A stretch of 64,000 bases of DNA from Cycas panzhihuaensis (GCA_023213395.1 CM041465.1:191959741-192023740), one strand, 5' to 3'. Positions 10,798-23,399 are shown, counted from the stretch's first letter. Notes: a model not told the origin generated them from the letters alone. Numbers and translations: made by a program.

Positions 10798-11579
10798 TGT
10801 TGACTTATGAGGTGTCTTATTACACTTACAAGATACCTCTTACACTTGTCAAGGTTACACAGTGCTATAGTCTAGTTCAGGATTCACATACATTCCACAT
10901 ATATTTCATAGAATTCTACCACAATGGTATACAGCAGTACAGAAATCAACACATACTCAGCAATTCATCATCACAACACAAAGAATACACCATTTTCCAT
11001 GTAACTATTCCTTTTATTAAGTAATCAGTTTAATTACACAGAGGCTGGAATGCATTCTTGAGCATTCCAATAGCATACATTCCTTATGTTATACATGCGT
11101 ACCAACCGGCTATCATATGTGTTGGCTTCTGCACCTTTGCATAACTTTGATAGTCGGCTCTTACCCTAATCTGGTGGTTCATGCGTACCTCCTTAAGTAC
11201 TCATGTTGATACCTTTTGGCTGAAGGATTATGACTGCCTGTCATAACCGTACCCTTTTAGTCATACGTACCCTTTCATTAATCACTTGTTTAGGTACTTA
11301 ATTAATTATTCTTTATATCCGTACATCTATACATACGTCTGGCAACTCCACAAGACTTCACTAGTCCCTTTAAGTCATGCATACCGCCTGGCTCAGATTC
11401 TGCTGGTTGGTACATATCTCATATGTACCGCCCTGCACGCACCTATCATACATACCGAATCTTTGATTTCTCCATTGTTTTGCCTCGTGCACTGCCTGCA
11501 TCGGCCCCACTGCACAACTCAGGTTGCCTGACCTACCTCTGGTCCTCTCACAGCCATAGGATCATTTTATACTCCAACA
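10798..11579 (-). repeat. 5' LTR of Gypsy-1
   Basis: 782 bp. It begins TGTTGACTTATGAGG on + and ends ATACTCCAACA, followed by the duplication AATAC. It lacks some sequence present in the 831-bp partner. On the element's own strand it opens TGTTGGAGTATAAAATG, so a TATA-like string lies only about 10 bp from the U3 edge; whether it works as a promoter is unknown. Confidence 0.93.
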
Positions 11580-11584
11580 AATAC

Positions 11585-11905
11585 AAAGTTGTTATTATAG
11601 CAACTTATGAAGCCATCTAGTTGAGGTACGTGCTTGGTGATTTAGGACTACATTAGGATGAGCCAATTACACTATACTGTAATAATCAAAGTACCTTAAA
11701 AATTACCAAGAATTTAGAATTCCATGCTCATACCAAACACATCGAGATGCACCATCACTTCATTAGGGAGTAGATCCTAAATGGACAAGTCAAACTTTTA
11801 TAGAAATCAACAAAGTAACAAATTGTTGACATTTTCACTAAACCTTTACCTAGAAACAAATTTAATAAATTTAAATTTTTGTATCTACATTAAATCCAAT
11901 GATGT
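11585..11905 (+). pseudogene. Copia-1 RNase H tail, 3' piece
   Basis: Continuation of the Copia-1 frame after Gypsy-1. It reads YKVVIIATYEAI, then LYCNNQSTLKITKNLEFH, KHIEMHHHFIRE and VDIFTKPLPRNKF, the standard end of copia pol. Three or four stops interrupt it. Confidence 0.88.
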
Positions 11906-11912
11906 GAACATT

Positions 11913-12190
11913 AAGGAGAAATGTTAAATTAATGTTCATATATGGACAAACTTAGGTAGGTGAGTCACTAGGAGTTACAAAGTCCTATATGGGATTTAAG
12001 ACATATGTTAGGATGATTATGGATTCTTTTGTCAATTGTTATCGATCTCACTTGTACATACACTTATATAGTATTATATTTTTACATTAGAGTGTATGGC
12101 TTCTTAGTGAATGCCAATTTAATTTGATAATAGACCAATTCTACTAGAAAACTTATGTCTATTATGTTAATTTGGTTCCATTTTTAATGA
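11913..12190 (+). repeat. Copia-1 polypurine tract and 3' LTR start
   Basis: Purine tract AAGGAGAAA (11913-11921), then TGTTAAATTAATGTTCATAT, the LTR start at 11922. A TATATAG string lies near 12065. The right end of the LTR is not clear and about 12190 is a guess; no second copy lies in the window. Confidence 0.6.
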
Positions 12191-13969
12191 TCTAACTTTT
12201 AGTTTCCAGGCAATATAGTTTTCAAAACCAAGCATTTTTTCAATGGTGGAACCCACTATGCCTCCTCCACTAGCCATTTTAAGCAAAACAAAAAACATCT
12301 AAAAAGTAACTAAAATAACATAACAATAAAATATAAAAGATGTTGGATGCTTCAGTCTACACACAAGTAGTTGTTGTTTGTGAATTTTCTTCCTTGATTT
12401 ACTCTCAGATAGATGAAATAAGTCAAAAAATACTTAATTTTTATTTTTCTTCAAAATTTGTATAAAAATATCACGTGACCACTACTAGATTATAGATCTC
12501 AAAAAAATGATACTCTAGTATATTCACCTGTCCAAAACAAACTTTGAATTGGTCAAAAATGCCCTAACACCCTATAGACTATGTAACTAGGGTTGACCGG
12601 TTGGGGGGCTCCATTGTGAACTCCAAATTTTATTAAATTTAATTTAATATCACTCTAACTTTGGAAACGTAAAAAATATATGTTAACCAAAATCCACATG
12701 GAATATTCTTTTAGAATATTCCCTCCAAAGATGGCAGGTAATGTTTCCTTTTCATAGAAAAACATATTTTTCAATGTCTAAATGGGTGTTACTTTAAGAT
12801 TTTTGTTGCTATTATTAATGATCAATGTTAAAGCCTATTAGATCTAACACCTTGCATGCTCACTCCATACCCAAGAATGCAATGATATTCATGCAAACAA
12901 TTAAAAATTCCTTTGTGAATTCATTAGCATGTGTTGGGTGGTTCTGTGAAGACTATGAGCTTCAATCTTAGATTTTGTAGCTCTTTCATTTAGGGTTTCT
13001 CTGTGTGAAGGATGGCAACATGAAGGACACTTCCTTCAATGTTGGACAGGGTTATTAAGGCATATTACATAGTATTTTCATTAGTTCTATATATTAATAG
13101 ATTATCATTCCTTTCCATTTGATCTCCATGAATGCACTATTTTCTCCTATATATAGGGCATTCCCATTCGTCATTCTCTATAGTCTTGAATGTTGTCTCC
13201 AAATAAAGGTGTTCGAATCTTCATGATGGCCCAAATCCAAGAAAGGGCATAACAAGATGTAGACATTGAGATTTGTAGCCCCCAAATGGGTGTTATTCTA
13301 GTGGTGTTTTAAGCTTAAAGCTCAACAAATTTCATGGCATTCAATCCACAATAAAAAACTAACATTTAATTGATTAAAATCAATGAAGTTTCATTTCTAT
13401 TTTTTCCTAGTATAAATACATAATTAATAAAACATACTCATCTGCTAACCTATAGCATTAAAATATAATAACAAACCCTAGATCAATACAATAAATAATA
13501 AAAAGTTAATGTTGCACCTAAAAACAAGCTCTCGTACTATGCAAGAAATCAAAACTAACATAGAGAAAACCTAAGTGGGTGGATTAACTTCTTCACCTAA
13601 TAAAAATTGATTTCACAAAATAAAAATAAATTTCATTCCATTAATTCCTCTAATTTTCCTTTATAATGCACAATATATGCTTTTATGCAAACCTATTTGG
13701 AATATTAATCCTAAAAGAATCAACATATGTGAGGCAAAAAGTATAAGCCCTAATGACTCACAAATTCACATATCATTAGAAAGCTAATAATTATTAAAAT
13801 ACAAAAATTAAAGGGGAGGCTAACAACCTAAGGTTATGAGCCACAATAAATATTAAATATCACTCCTTACTTTCTCTCTTAAGTTGCTCCTATAATTTGT
13901 TAATTTACACATCCTTCTTTCATACTTCCTCTATCATTTACTCATTAATCTTCATAATATTTTCCACCT
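12191..13969. other. Unassigned AT-rich non-coding stretch
   Basis: No coding region, RNA gene or LTR pair recognised. The missing 3' LTR and 3' UTR of Gypsy-2 should lie in or near this stretch, but I cannot align it with the Gypsy-2 5' LTR at 41661, so it is deleted or too diverged. A block at about 12430-12700 resembles one at about 16660-16920 inside LARD-1. Confidence 0.4.
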
Positions 13970-14579
13970 CTAATATTTTGTCCTTTTAAGTATTTTTCTA
14001 TTTTCTGGATTTATTATTGTTGTTGTCTCTGCTCTTTTAGAAGTTCATCTAACCATGCATTTATTTGCTAGATTTTATTTTTTGTGCTTCCCTCTCCTTA
14101 AGAAGTTCCCCCACTCCATTGTCTTAGTGATAGTCATGTTATAAGTATTTCAACAATAGTAGCCCTAATAACAATAATAGATGTTTGAACATTACTTTCA
14201 TCCCTTTTATTTCATATAATCATTTTTGGAGTGATTGTGCCAAGTACTCACTCCAATTAAGTGATATTTTCTCCTTCACCTCTTAGAGAATTGTTAGAAT
14301 TCCTACTAGATAATATATGAATTTCTTTTTTCCTGAGAACTGAGTAACATAAAATTTGGCCAACCATGGTAATTTTGGATCCAAGAGGTCATCAATCTTC
14401 ATGCCTCTAGTGAATGTGCATGGACCTGGTTTACATAATACATGGACAACCAGCTCTCTATCCACCTCAATCCTTTTATTTATAACTGACACCCTTTTAG
14501 AATGAAATAATTTAGTTATTCTCCAAATAAGATCCTTGGATAATTCTAGTATATTCATGTTTTTGGTGATCAAATCCAT
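13970..14579 (-). pseudogene. aORF of Gypsy-2
   Basis: Open for 98 codons from 14579 to 14283, then continuing with stops to about 13970. It contains IWRITKLFHSKRVSVINKRI, CKPGPCTFTRGMKIDDLLDP, LPWLAKFYVTQFSGKKKF and, after a stop, LNWSEYLAQSLQK. It aligns with the Gypsy-1 aORF in its second half (LQWVAKVINSIFLSKRKYTY, LNWSEFLAENMRQQLKEI). Function unknown. This stretch is unusually free of stops compared with the rest of Gypsy-2. Confidence 0.7.
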
Positions 14580-15240
14580 AAAACCTTTTGTTAATGTGTT
14601 GTCCTAATAGAGTGTTGATAACAACACATGTTATCTTAAACCAACACTAATGATGGTTTCTTTAAATTCATCAGTCATTTGTAAATATCCATTCTCTAAA
14701 TATTAGAGATCAGGTTCCCATAATTCTATCTCTAAATTACAAAAATTTCACAATGAAAATTCATGCAAACTACTTACCAATTTACCATAATACCTTTAAA
14801 TGCTTAAAGGAACACTTGTTGGAGTGTTTGCCATCATTGTTATCCTCCAAATTATTCCAATGAACCCTAAACTATTCAAATATATAATGATAGGGTTTCA
14901 CTTAAAAAATTAAAAAAATTTGCCTCAAATCTTACTCAAATTTCATTATGATGCTTCTGATTCTTTTCTCAAATGCTTATCACTCCACAATTTCTTAAAA
15001 CTTTGATAAAATTCAATTGAAAATGAATTTATAGCTTGGAACATTTTAATTTTTTTCACCAAACTATTCCTTGAGCCATTTCTCAATGGAATGCTTTCAT
15101 GTAAAGCACTCAAGCCATTTTATAGGATGTTATTGGGGATGCTTCCTAAAAAGTAACTTGTATTTAAAACTTTTTGTTGGCATTTTAACTTTTTACTTTT
15201 ATGCTATTGTTTAAGGATTTTATAGGTCTTCGTAGAGATT
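14580..15240. other. Integrase-to-aORF interval of Gypsy-2
   Basis: Corresponds in position to the tandem array of Gypsy-1, but I see no regular repeat here, only AT-rich sequence with scattered stops on both strands. Confidence 0.4.
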
Positions 15241-15895
15241 CTTCTTAGTGTTGTTAAGTGGTTAATGTTGAGTTATGCATTTTTCTTTTATATTTTCTAT
15301 TTCTTTTTATTTTTGTATTTCTATTTTTAATGTATCAAAATTTTCTTGATAACATGATAACCTTGATTGTCCTTAATTTCAAGCAATACATTCATGGTAC
15401 AATCGACCAATTCCTCTGGCGATTTTTTATTGACTCTAATGATAGTCGGGTTTTAATTTACTATTATTTACCAATTTTAGCAACTATTGTCCATCTGGTT
15501 CTCTCAATTAAACTAGCCCATTATCAAATAACTATTAGATCACATATAGGCCTAACTAGCATATTTTTTATTTTTCTAGATGAGTCTTGAATTTTCCATC
15601 ATATAATAAAACATTATCACCTTCCTTAAATTGTTGTGATCGTAGGTGGCAGTTGTGCCACACTTTTTGTTAATTTTTTTTTTTTTTAATAACTTGTATC
15701 TAATTAACCATTTATCTTATTTCTTCTAATTTGATTAATTACAATAGCCATTTCTTAAGAGATTCCTCATCTCTTAGGTTGCATACATGGGCTATGAAAA
15801 TGTTTGGTGTCTCAAACTCATAAGAAATAATAACCTCTAATCCATAAACCAAATAAATATAAAAATAAAGTATAAGCAAAGAAGAACTTTGATAA
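15240..15895 (-). pseudogene. Gypsy-2 integrase, C-terminal piece
   Basis: On - it reads YGLEVIISYEFETPNIFIAH, then LRDEESLKKWLL, VWHNCHLR and DNVLLYDGKFKTHLEK, which aligns with Gypsy-1 (VLLYDSKFKTHLGK). The GPY/F module is decayed to GLY. The coding sequence stops at the LARD-1 junction and picks up on the other side at 18535 with a YKRPIE-like segment. Confidence 0.85.
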
Positions 15896-15899
15896 TATT

Positions 15900-16214
15900 T
15901 ATTAGAAATAAATACCCAATACAAGTAGAGGATCATAGAAGAACATGAGATATTAAAGATATATATGTGAACAAATAAAAAATAATATGTATAAACATAT
16001 AACACAAGCTACTTATGAGAAATGACCACTTTCAATTACAATATGTCAAGCTAATACATATTTATAGTATATATCGACTTTTGGTTATCTAATCATATTT
16101 CATAAGACGCTTGGTTAACCAATGATTGATTACAGAAAGAAGTGTATGCACCATGACTCCTTAGTGCACATCAACATGGTAATTACATCAATTTAGTATT
16201 TCTATGAATTAACA
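15900..16214 (-). repeat. 3' LTR of LARD-1, with PPT at 16215-16226
   Basis: 315 bp, aligned end to end with 18210-18534. Ends GAATTAACA. The adjacent bases TCACCCCCTTAA read on - as TTAAGGGGGTGA, a standard polypurine tract next to the 3' LTR. Confidence 0.88.
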
Positions 16215-18193
16215 TCACCCCCTTAATATCTAATTCATGTCACATAATTGCTTCAAATATGATGTTAGGTCCATATAAAAGCTAAACATCTACTGAAGCA
16301 CATGGATAACCAGTTGTTGTACCTATCAATCCTCTATAATAGCTTTTCCATACATAGTTCACCAATATTTATCTGTTAAGCAACCTTCACTTGCTCCCAT
16401 TTTGCTTGTTTTTGGTTCTCCTAGTTAAACACATGCCTGTAAGAGAAAAAGTTGAAAACCCTAAGCCCCATCCACTACACCATGGAACAAACTTGCTAAA
16501 ATGGTTATCCAAGTAGAAATATATGATAAAACACCTCTTTTTTTAAGTGCAAGCTCTATTTTAATACCATGTTAAACTAATGTCTAAATTTCACACCATG
16601 AAGATTGCACTAAAAAATCTTCAAACCATATCGCGTAATCACTCGTTGGAAATTCTCATGAGTTAACTTTGTAACGTAATTGATGACACTCAATTCTGAT
16701 GGTATACAAGGGGGGTATCGCAGTTTTCATATACATAGGTATTCTTTTTGGTGAAAAGAAGTGAAAAAATAAATAAAAATTAATGACTTTTATGTTTGGT
16801 CCCTAGTTGTATCAAAACACCCATCTGACCTGATGGGGGGCTTTGCAAACTTCAAAACACTTCATAAATTGATTTAATTTAATTTCATAAAGTTTATAAT
16901 TTTAAAACATAAAAAATAATTTTTTTAGCCATCATTTTTTAACGTAGACATGTGCATGGATGTGGAGCTTTTGATGACCCCCACATATAAATTTTCCACT
17001 AATTTTTTATCCAAATGCCTCAGAGACGTATTTTTGGATGTTAGAAATTGAACAATGTCACATTTTACCAAAAACACACCCAACATTGAGTTTTGTTTGT
17101 TGGGAGGCACCCAATCACTCATGAAGTCACACAAACTTAATAGTAATCTACCCAATATGTAATAGAGCCACCCAACCTATGAATATAATATTAATTCATC
17201 TTTATAGGCTGCCAACTTAGTGATTTATCATCTATAGATATTTTAAAATCCAATCATAAATAAAACATGGGAAAAAGAATGATGTAATTCATCATCAGAA
17301 CTATACAAACCCTTGATTTTTCCTTAACATACTACCATAGCTCTCATAACAACTTGCATACATTGTTTATGTCTCAGATCTCTCATTTTTTCATCACAAA
17401 CCCCATCTATCTTTACTCCAAATTAGAAATAAGGGAGTACACCATAATTTATGAGAGATATATTAAACAAATTAGCCACAGATTATCATCATCAAATAAC
17501 AATCAATAACCCCCAACAAACCTATAAACCTTTGTTGCACACACAACTATCTAATAATTTCTTCATATGAATAGGTTCTTTGACGATTAGAAAGATTTGT
17601 TTCAAAGAACCAACCATGCTAGTATCTTCACATGAGCCAACGAACCATCTATTGCTCCAAACCATGCCACAACACCCTCCTTATCAATCATGATCACTTC
17701 ATCATATGATAGAGGAAACAATGGCCTACCCCCCACATCATTGGCTTTAACAGTGTGATTAGGCTTATATCTAAGGTCCCCCTCTCATACTCACATGTAA
17801 GACTTACATGTGTATTGGCAAAACATGCACATAAATAGTTTAAAACCAAATAAAAACATGTGATAAACCTCTATGAGATTTGAGATAATTGCAACACCCA
17901 TGCTCTGACTAGATTTTTACGTGTAAATGCCAACATACTTTAGGCTCATGACACCAACATGCTCCAAGTGGCCTACAAAATGCTATTTAAAATCATCCAT
18001 AACCTGTATAAAACATCACTAGATAAATAAGTAGACTACCACCTCACTGATCACAAATAGGCATACTTAAAACAAGTTTAGGATAAACCCTTAATAGGTT
18101 GACATACTCATAGTCTTACAACCTAATTGGGGTTAAAACTAGCTTAAATTAGGGCTCCAATACTAAATGTGAAAATAGGATATGAGTAAAAAA
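16215..18193. other. Interior of LARD-1
   Basis: No recognisable coding sequence. It contains a block near 16660-16920 resembling 12430-12700, and a small - strand reading frame at 16925-17155 that matches nothing I know. Confidence 0.6.
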
Positions 18194-18207
18194 TGGCTCA
18201 GATACCA
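18194..18207 (-). promoter_or_regulatory. PBS of LARD-1 (initiator-Met tRNA)
   Basis: On - TGGTATCTGAGCCA, two bases inside the 5' LTR. It differs at one base from the common plant site TGGTATCAGAGC and fixes the orientation of the element. Confidence 0.88.
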
Positions 18208-18209
18208 CT

Positions 18210-18534
18210 TGTTAGAAACAAATACCCAATACAAGTCCAAGATCATATAAGACTATGAAATATTCAAGACATAAAGGTGAACAAATAAGGAATAATATGT
18301 ATAAACGTATAACATAAGATACTTATGGGAAAGGATTACTTTTAATTGTATTGCATCAAACCAATACATACTTCTAGTATATATCACTACATAGTTGTCC
18401 AATCACAATCTAGGAGCGATTTGATCAACTAATGATGGATTACATAAAGAAGTGTGCACACTATGACCTCCTAGTACACATTAAAAGGGTGATTATATTA
18501 ATATAATATTCTTGTGGATTAATATTACCTAACA
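18210..18534 (-). repeat. 5' LTR of LARD-1
   Basis: 325 bp, begins TGTTAGAAACAAATACCC and ends ATTACCTAACA, giving the inverted tips TGTTA/TAACA. Paired with 15900-16214. Confidence 0.9.
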
Positions 18535-19440
18535 ACGTAAAGGTATTTACTCTATAGGTCTCTTGTACATGGTGTAAAATGTCTATAATATAAAGGGTGA
18601 CATTTTTGTCCAATTTGACCTACCAATATCGTAGATTTTGCATAAGCAATTTCCATACTCTTATTAGAACTCTCTGCTTGCTCATTTTCCCTTGGATAAT
18701 ATGGAGTTGATTTATGATGGTTGATCATAAAGGCCGTTAGAAGTTCTTGTATAACTGTACTAAGAGAGTGGGAACCTTGATCACTTACTAATTATAATAG
18801 GTAATTAAATCTCATGATGATTACTTTATCTAGGAATTGAGTTGTGCTCTAAGTATCAACATTTTTTAGTGGTTATGCTTCAACCCATTTTGTAGTGTAA
18901 TTAATAGCAACAAATATATAACATGTTTGGGATCTCCTGGCCATGAGACATTTGGAGCCAACAATGTCTATCCCTAATTTCTCAAAAGGGGTTTCCGGTA
19001 GGATTGGGTTAAGAGGTTGGAAGTCTTAGCAGCAAGGTTTTCCTACATATTAGCAATAGTCACACTTTCTCACCTAATTTTATATATCATTAAATAACAT
19101 GGGCCACCATTGTCTGATATTCAGTATCCTTTGGCATGTTACTTCTCTACTAACATGTCCACCAATAATACCTTGATGTGTTTGCAATATGATTTTCTCA
19201 ATTTTATATGATGTTATATACCTTCATAGCATATCATCAAGGCTAAGATGATATAACTCTCCATGATTTAGTTGGTAAGATTATGCCTTCCTTACCAAAA
19301 AGTCATTTTTTCCCTTTATCTAGCTCTAGTGGCAATTTCCTAGGCAATAAATCCTCATAGATACCCTCATACTATTATGTCATGGCTACTTCAACTTTGA
19401 ATAAGTTGGCATCTACAAAGTCATTGAGAATTCTAGTTGC
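18535..19440 (-). pseudogene. Gypsy-2 integrase, core and N-terminus
   Basis: On - the core keeps all three catalytic residues: GIDIVGS near 18975, VSDQGSH near 18785 and STPYYPRENEQAESSNK near 18690. Stops and frameshifts occur elsewhere. Upstream is a decayed zinc-binding region (about 19040-19200). Confidence 0.85.
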
Positions 19441-19870
19441 TTTCTCACTATTGTTAAATCTTGACAACTAATTGGACATAATATGCATTTTGCCTAGTTT
19501 AACAACATTTTTAAATAAAGTGCTTAGAATCACATCAATCATCTACTGACTCTTTCCATTAATAATGGTTTGTTGATAAGATATAATAGGGTTTGATGAT
19601 CTACATAAAATGCAAATGGGTTTAATAATAAATAGTGGCAAATGTTTTATAACACATAGACCATCCTAAAACTTTCTCTTTTTATTATTATATAATTATG
19701 TTTTACCCTTGTTAACTTCCTATTAATGAATGTAATTGGATGATTGATATTTTTCTGACTAGGTTATGTAAAGAAATAACTAATTACAAACTATGAGGCA
19801 TTAACATGTACATGAAACATTTTGTTCCAATTGAGAAATTGTAAGATTGGTGTTGTTGCAAGTACTCTTG
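19440..19870 (-). pseudogene. Gypsy-2 RNase H
   Basis: Position and sequence parallel the Gypsy-1 RNase H. On - it has segments corresponding to the DH-x-ALxYL block near 19570-19600 and a thinly preserved VHVNAS-like block near 19800. Heavily decayed. Confidence 0.7.
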
Positions 19871-20780
19871 AGAGAGCTCTAAATGTAATTTGTTACTCAC
19901 TTTCCTATTCCCATTCTATATCTTTGTTTAGTAACCCTTCTAAGGGTTTGGAGATGTAAGCGTAGCCTTTGATAAATCTTTAGTAATATCTTGCTAACCT
20001 TAGAAATCCTTTTAATTATTTTCTAGTTAGGGGAATAGGAAAGTTCAATATTGTAGATATTTTGGTGGGATTAGTTAGTAATCCCCCTTTATTAGCAATA
20101 TAACCCAAGAGATTTCCAAAAGGCATCAAGAAAGCACATTTCTCTAAATTTAAACATAGTTTATTCTCATGATACATTTGTAATATCTCTCTAACATTTT
20201 CAATATGATTCTTAATCATTCCATATAAAATTCAATTATCCATAGATATAATTACCTTCTCTCCAATCATTTTATGCGAGATATTGAGAATTATTCATTG
20301 GAAGTTGGTTAAGGCATTCGTCAATCTAAAGGGCATGACCCTATAAGTATATGTGCCCCATTTAGTCACAAATGTTGTTTTAGGTTAGTCTTTCAATGTA
20401 ATCATCGCTTGCTTGTATCTATTGAACCCATCTATAAAGGAACATATCTCATTTCCCCCTATAATCTTCAAAACATCTATTGTAAAAAGGATGGAAAAGG
20501 GATCTTTCTTTGTCACTTTATTCAATTGTTAATAATTAATACATATCCTTACTTTTCCATTTTTCATAGGTACAACTACTACTGGCTAACCTAATCACTA
20601 TATTCAACTTTATAAATATGACCTACTTCCAACATCTTATTAATTTCTACTTTGAACTTCTCTTTATACTTTAGCTTCATATGATAAAGTCTTTGCTTTA
20701 TTAGTTTTTCCCTTTTAATTAATTTGATATGGTGTATTCTTATCTTTGGTAGCCCTTAAGATTTTTATATGACCATACAA
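19870..20780 (-). pseudogene. Gypsy-2 reverse transcriptase
   Basis: Open from 20219 to 20016 with HENKLCLNLEKCAFLMPFGN and STILNFPIPLTRK, aligned with Gypsy-1. The active site reads SMDN followed by a stop where Trp is expected (near 20235-20255), so the second Asp is lost. The N-terminal part lies near 20440-20780. Confidence 0.85.
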
Positions 20781-22290
20781 AAATACTTTTAAACTCCTTA
20801 AAGAGTGCTTGTGTCTACCTTACATTCATCCTAGTAATCTTTGATCGTTATGCTTCTCAAACTATTTTAATCTCCAATATTCAACTTTTTTATTTTGAAG
20901 TTCTAAAATTAAACTTGGTTTTCCTTGTTTATCTAATGACTAGGTGTGTTTTTAATGCTTTGATCTTCATAATTCAATTTTAAATATATTAGGGGGGGAA
21001 TTGTGAGTTTCTTCGTCCTCTTTATTATCTTTATTTACCTCCTCTTTATGACTTATTGGTATAACTAATAGTCTTTACCTAATAACCAATTTTATCCTAT
21101 TTTACTTAATATATAATAAAATAAATGACTCTAATCTTTTCTAAGTATACTTTAGGATTTCAAAAAGGTTTTACACTTCCTAAGATAATTCCATGGGCAG
21201 TCACCTGCTAAGAATATAGGTATGCTTCCTAAAGCTTTGGTATTTAAACAAGGCTAAAAAGCATATTGTAACTCAACCTTAACTAGCTTTAAAATGTATA
21301 TTAGTAGACCACATTCCACCACCAAGCTAGTCCCTAGAGAGTCATTACGAAGTTTACTTCCCAATGACTGTAGTTTTATACTTGGTACTCCATCCAATAT
21401 TCCATGCATTATATGAAGTGGTTTGTTTCATTATCTTCCCTTCAAAGGAATAGAGAATGTCCCTAATGGTAATAAACCTTAAATTTATATCATTGTCAAG
21501 TGTGTTGATCCTACTATAAAAGGGTGGAGTCCTCCAAGCTAGAGCCTTCTTCTAAATTAACCCTGGTAGAGAATAACAAGGTACTATGGGTGGTTTCCAT
21601 CAAAAAGATGCAAGGGGAGATACGATTACTAGCCTTAGGGAAGGGTAGGAAAGTATCAGGGTTGGAGACCCTAGGGGAAGATGGAGGGGATTAAAGCAAG
21701 ACTAGACTTTTCCCAACACCTAATTTAGGGAATAATAAAGGGCTAAGGTTTGAGATAAAACCATTATTAGTTTCACTATGAGAGTATTAGGATTTGATCT
21801 AGGAATATGACTACTAAATAAATTCTCTTGAATAGTTAAATTTTCAACAAACTCAAAATTTTATTCATTTATAATAGAATTTAATCCGTAACTATCTATT
21901 TTATTTTCCCTTTCTTATCTTTTTACCATTTCTAGGTTTCTGCTTAGAGAATCAATGTCTTCAATACTAACTATGCTATTTAAACTAAGGCTAATAATAT
22001 TATCATTATTTACTACATTCAAATAAGTAATATTGTCATCATTTGTTATATTGGCATAGTCATAGGTCTTGGACAACAAAGTATATCAGAAAGAGAGGTT
22101 GGGAACCTTGTATAACCCTTCAACCATTTCCCTAAAAGGTTCTTGGTCTCTTCTCCATCAAAGTTTAACTCTAGGTCTAGTTCATCTAAGCCATTTAGCT
22201 CATCTTCATATTAATTATTCATAGTCATTATCTTTTCCATCATTATATACACATTTATTTCATTGAGAGATAAGGTTGTACTTTGGCTAG
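20780..22290 (-). pseudogene. Gypsy-2 protease-RT spacer
   Basis: Collinear with 6600-7705 of Gypsy-1. The YWMEH-type motif recurs near 21375-21395. On -, a stretch near 21070-21300 includes LGSIPIFLAGDCPWNYLRKC, a plausible decayed counterpart of LGRVAKDWFLGKEQNLDVTW in the second Gag-like domain. Too many stops for a firm call. Confidence 0.5.
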
Positions 22291-22800
22291 CAATTGTAGT
22301 ACTCAAAGCATCACCTAGAATTGCTTCAATTATATTCTTTTATTTTCTTAGCATAAATGGAGTCACTCCCTTCTCATTCTAAAATAATGTGAATGTTTAA
22401 GTTTTCTAATTTTGTAAGTATTATGTTTCATATAACCATGATTGTCTAAGCAAACATGGGTAATGAATCATCCCTTCTATCATTTTTAATATTGCAAATG
22501 CCATTGGCACTATACGCCTTCTACATTCACCTTGACATCTAACACCTTCCTTAGGGGTTAGATCTAGGTTTCATTGGCTAAATTTAGTGAGTATACCACA
22601 AGTAGCATGCTTAGGCTCCCCAAGCATTTCCATGTTTGCACATGTAATAAATTCATTATTGTACTATCATCAATGATCACATTGTCAAAAGTCTCTCTCA
22701 ATGCCATTATGGTTACTTTCGAATCTTCATTAAATAATGGTAAAACCTCATTTATACTTTAAATGTTTCCTTTGGAATTTTTTACTCGCAACAATCTTAA
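22290..22800 (-). pseudogene. Gypsy-2 protease
   Basis: On - FDNVIIDDSTIMNLL near 22650-22700 corresponds to FPWVFVDGGAAVNVLP of Gypsy-1. The following CLGSLSMLLVVYSLNLANET matches LGSPKLEVATYSLKLANE. The active-site motif has become DDS. Confidence 0.7.
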
Positions 22801-22939
22801 TTTGATCCACATTATCACTTGTGTCAGTAGAATTATTAATTATAATTATTTCACCAAATTCTCTATTAATACCAACATTTTAGGTATGTCATCCATTAGT
22901 ATATTCTAACATAATTAGTCATATTATATCATAGGCACT

Positions 22940-23399
22940 TGTATGGTTAATGCAACTTCTTTGTCTTTTTGTACTCCCCTTCTCTGATATACATTCTCTA
23001 TCTTGGGTTATGGTAATTGTGGTCTATTCACTTTAGATTCCTTCATTGCTTGTTCCAATACCACCTTTTCCATTATAAAGTGATCAATCTCTACTTGCAG
23101 ATCAAGGTAATCTAATTTTTATTCTTTTTGTTAGGTTTGCAAACTGCTTCTTGTTTGACAATTTAATGATTTGGGCATATTTGGTATTACCATTGTAAAA
23201 TTAGTAAGTCTTGTATTAAATGGATAATGCTTTGTTCCCTAATTACATGGTCCATATTTAGGACATGTGCATGTGATTATTGCCATATTTCTCATAAGGA
23301 CAATTTGATCTCCAATGTTCACTCTTGAAACAAAATAAGCACTTGCCCATTGGACCCTTCCTTTTTGATATTTCTATCCTTTTTATAGTTGCTTTAGTA
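22940..23399 (-). pseudogene. Gypsy-2 gag, C-terminal piece
   Basis: On - it contains KGPMGKCLFCF near 23330-23360 (Gypsy-1 has KPPMGRCLICL) and Cys-rich text around 23250-23300 from the last zinc knuckle. It is cut off at 23402 by Copia-2 and resumes at 40013. Confidence 0.75.

Larger units (their letters stand above)
1128..11579 (-). mobile_element. Gypsy-1: full-length Ty3/gypsy LTR retrotransposon
   Basis: Complete element in reverse orientation, 10.45 kb. Its two LTRs begin TGTTG and end CAACA and are flanked by a perfect 5-bp duplication AATAC (1123-1127 and 11580-11584). The disrupted Copia-1 reading frame resumes directly across that duplication, which proves the boundaries. Order along - is 5' LTR, PBS, gag, protease, spacer with a second Gag-like domain, RT, RNase H, integrase with a GPY/F module, tandem array, aORF, 3' LTR. 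I see no chromodomain and no second RNase H, so it looks like a non-chromovirus plant lineage (Athila/Tat-type group or a gymnosperm relative; tentative). All ORFs are broken. The LTRs differ at about 5 of the first 86 aligned bases and also by indels. Confidence 0.95.
15900..18534 (-). mobile_element. LARD-1: non-autonomous LTR element in Gypsy-2 integrase
   Basis: 2.6-kb element in reverse orientation with LTRs of 315 and 325 bp, an initiator-Met PBS and a G-rich polypurine tract, but no recognisable gag or pol in its 2 kb interior. Its position is proven because the Gypsy-2 integrase frame continues across it. The left LTR tip is TATTAG instead of TGTTAG. The expected 5-bp duplication is not intact: on - the flanks are TACGT and AATAT, which could be one site after CpG deamination plus one more change. 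It is probably a deletion derivative of a copia element (PBS and PPT type). Confidence 0.88.

Noticed and set aside
15258-15590. 110-codon + strand reading frame
   Set aside because: Antisense shadow of the Gypsy-2 integrase C-terminus.
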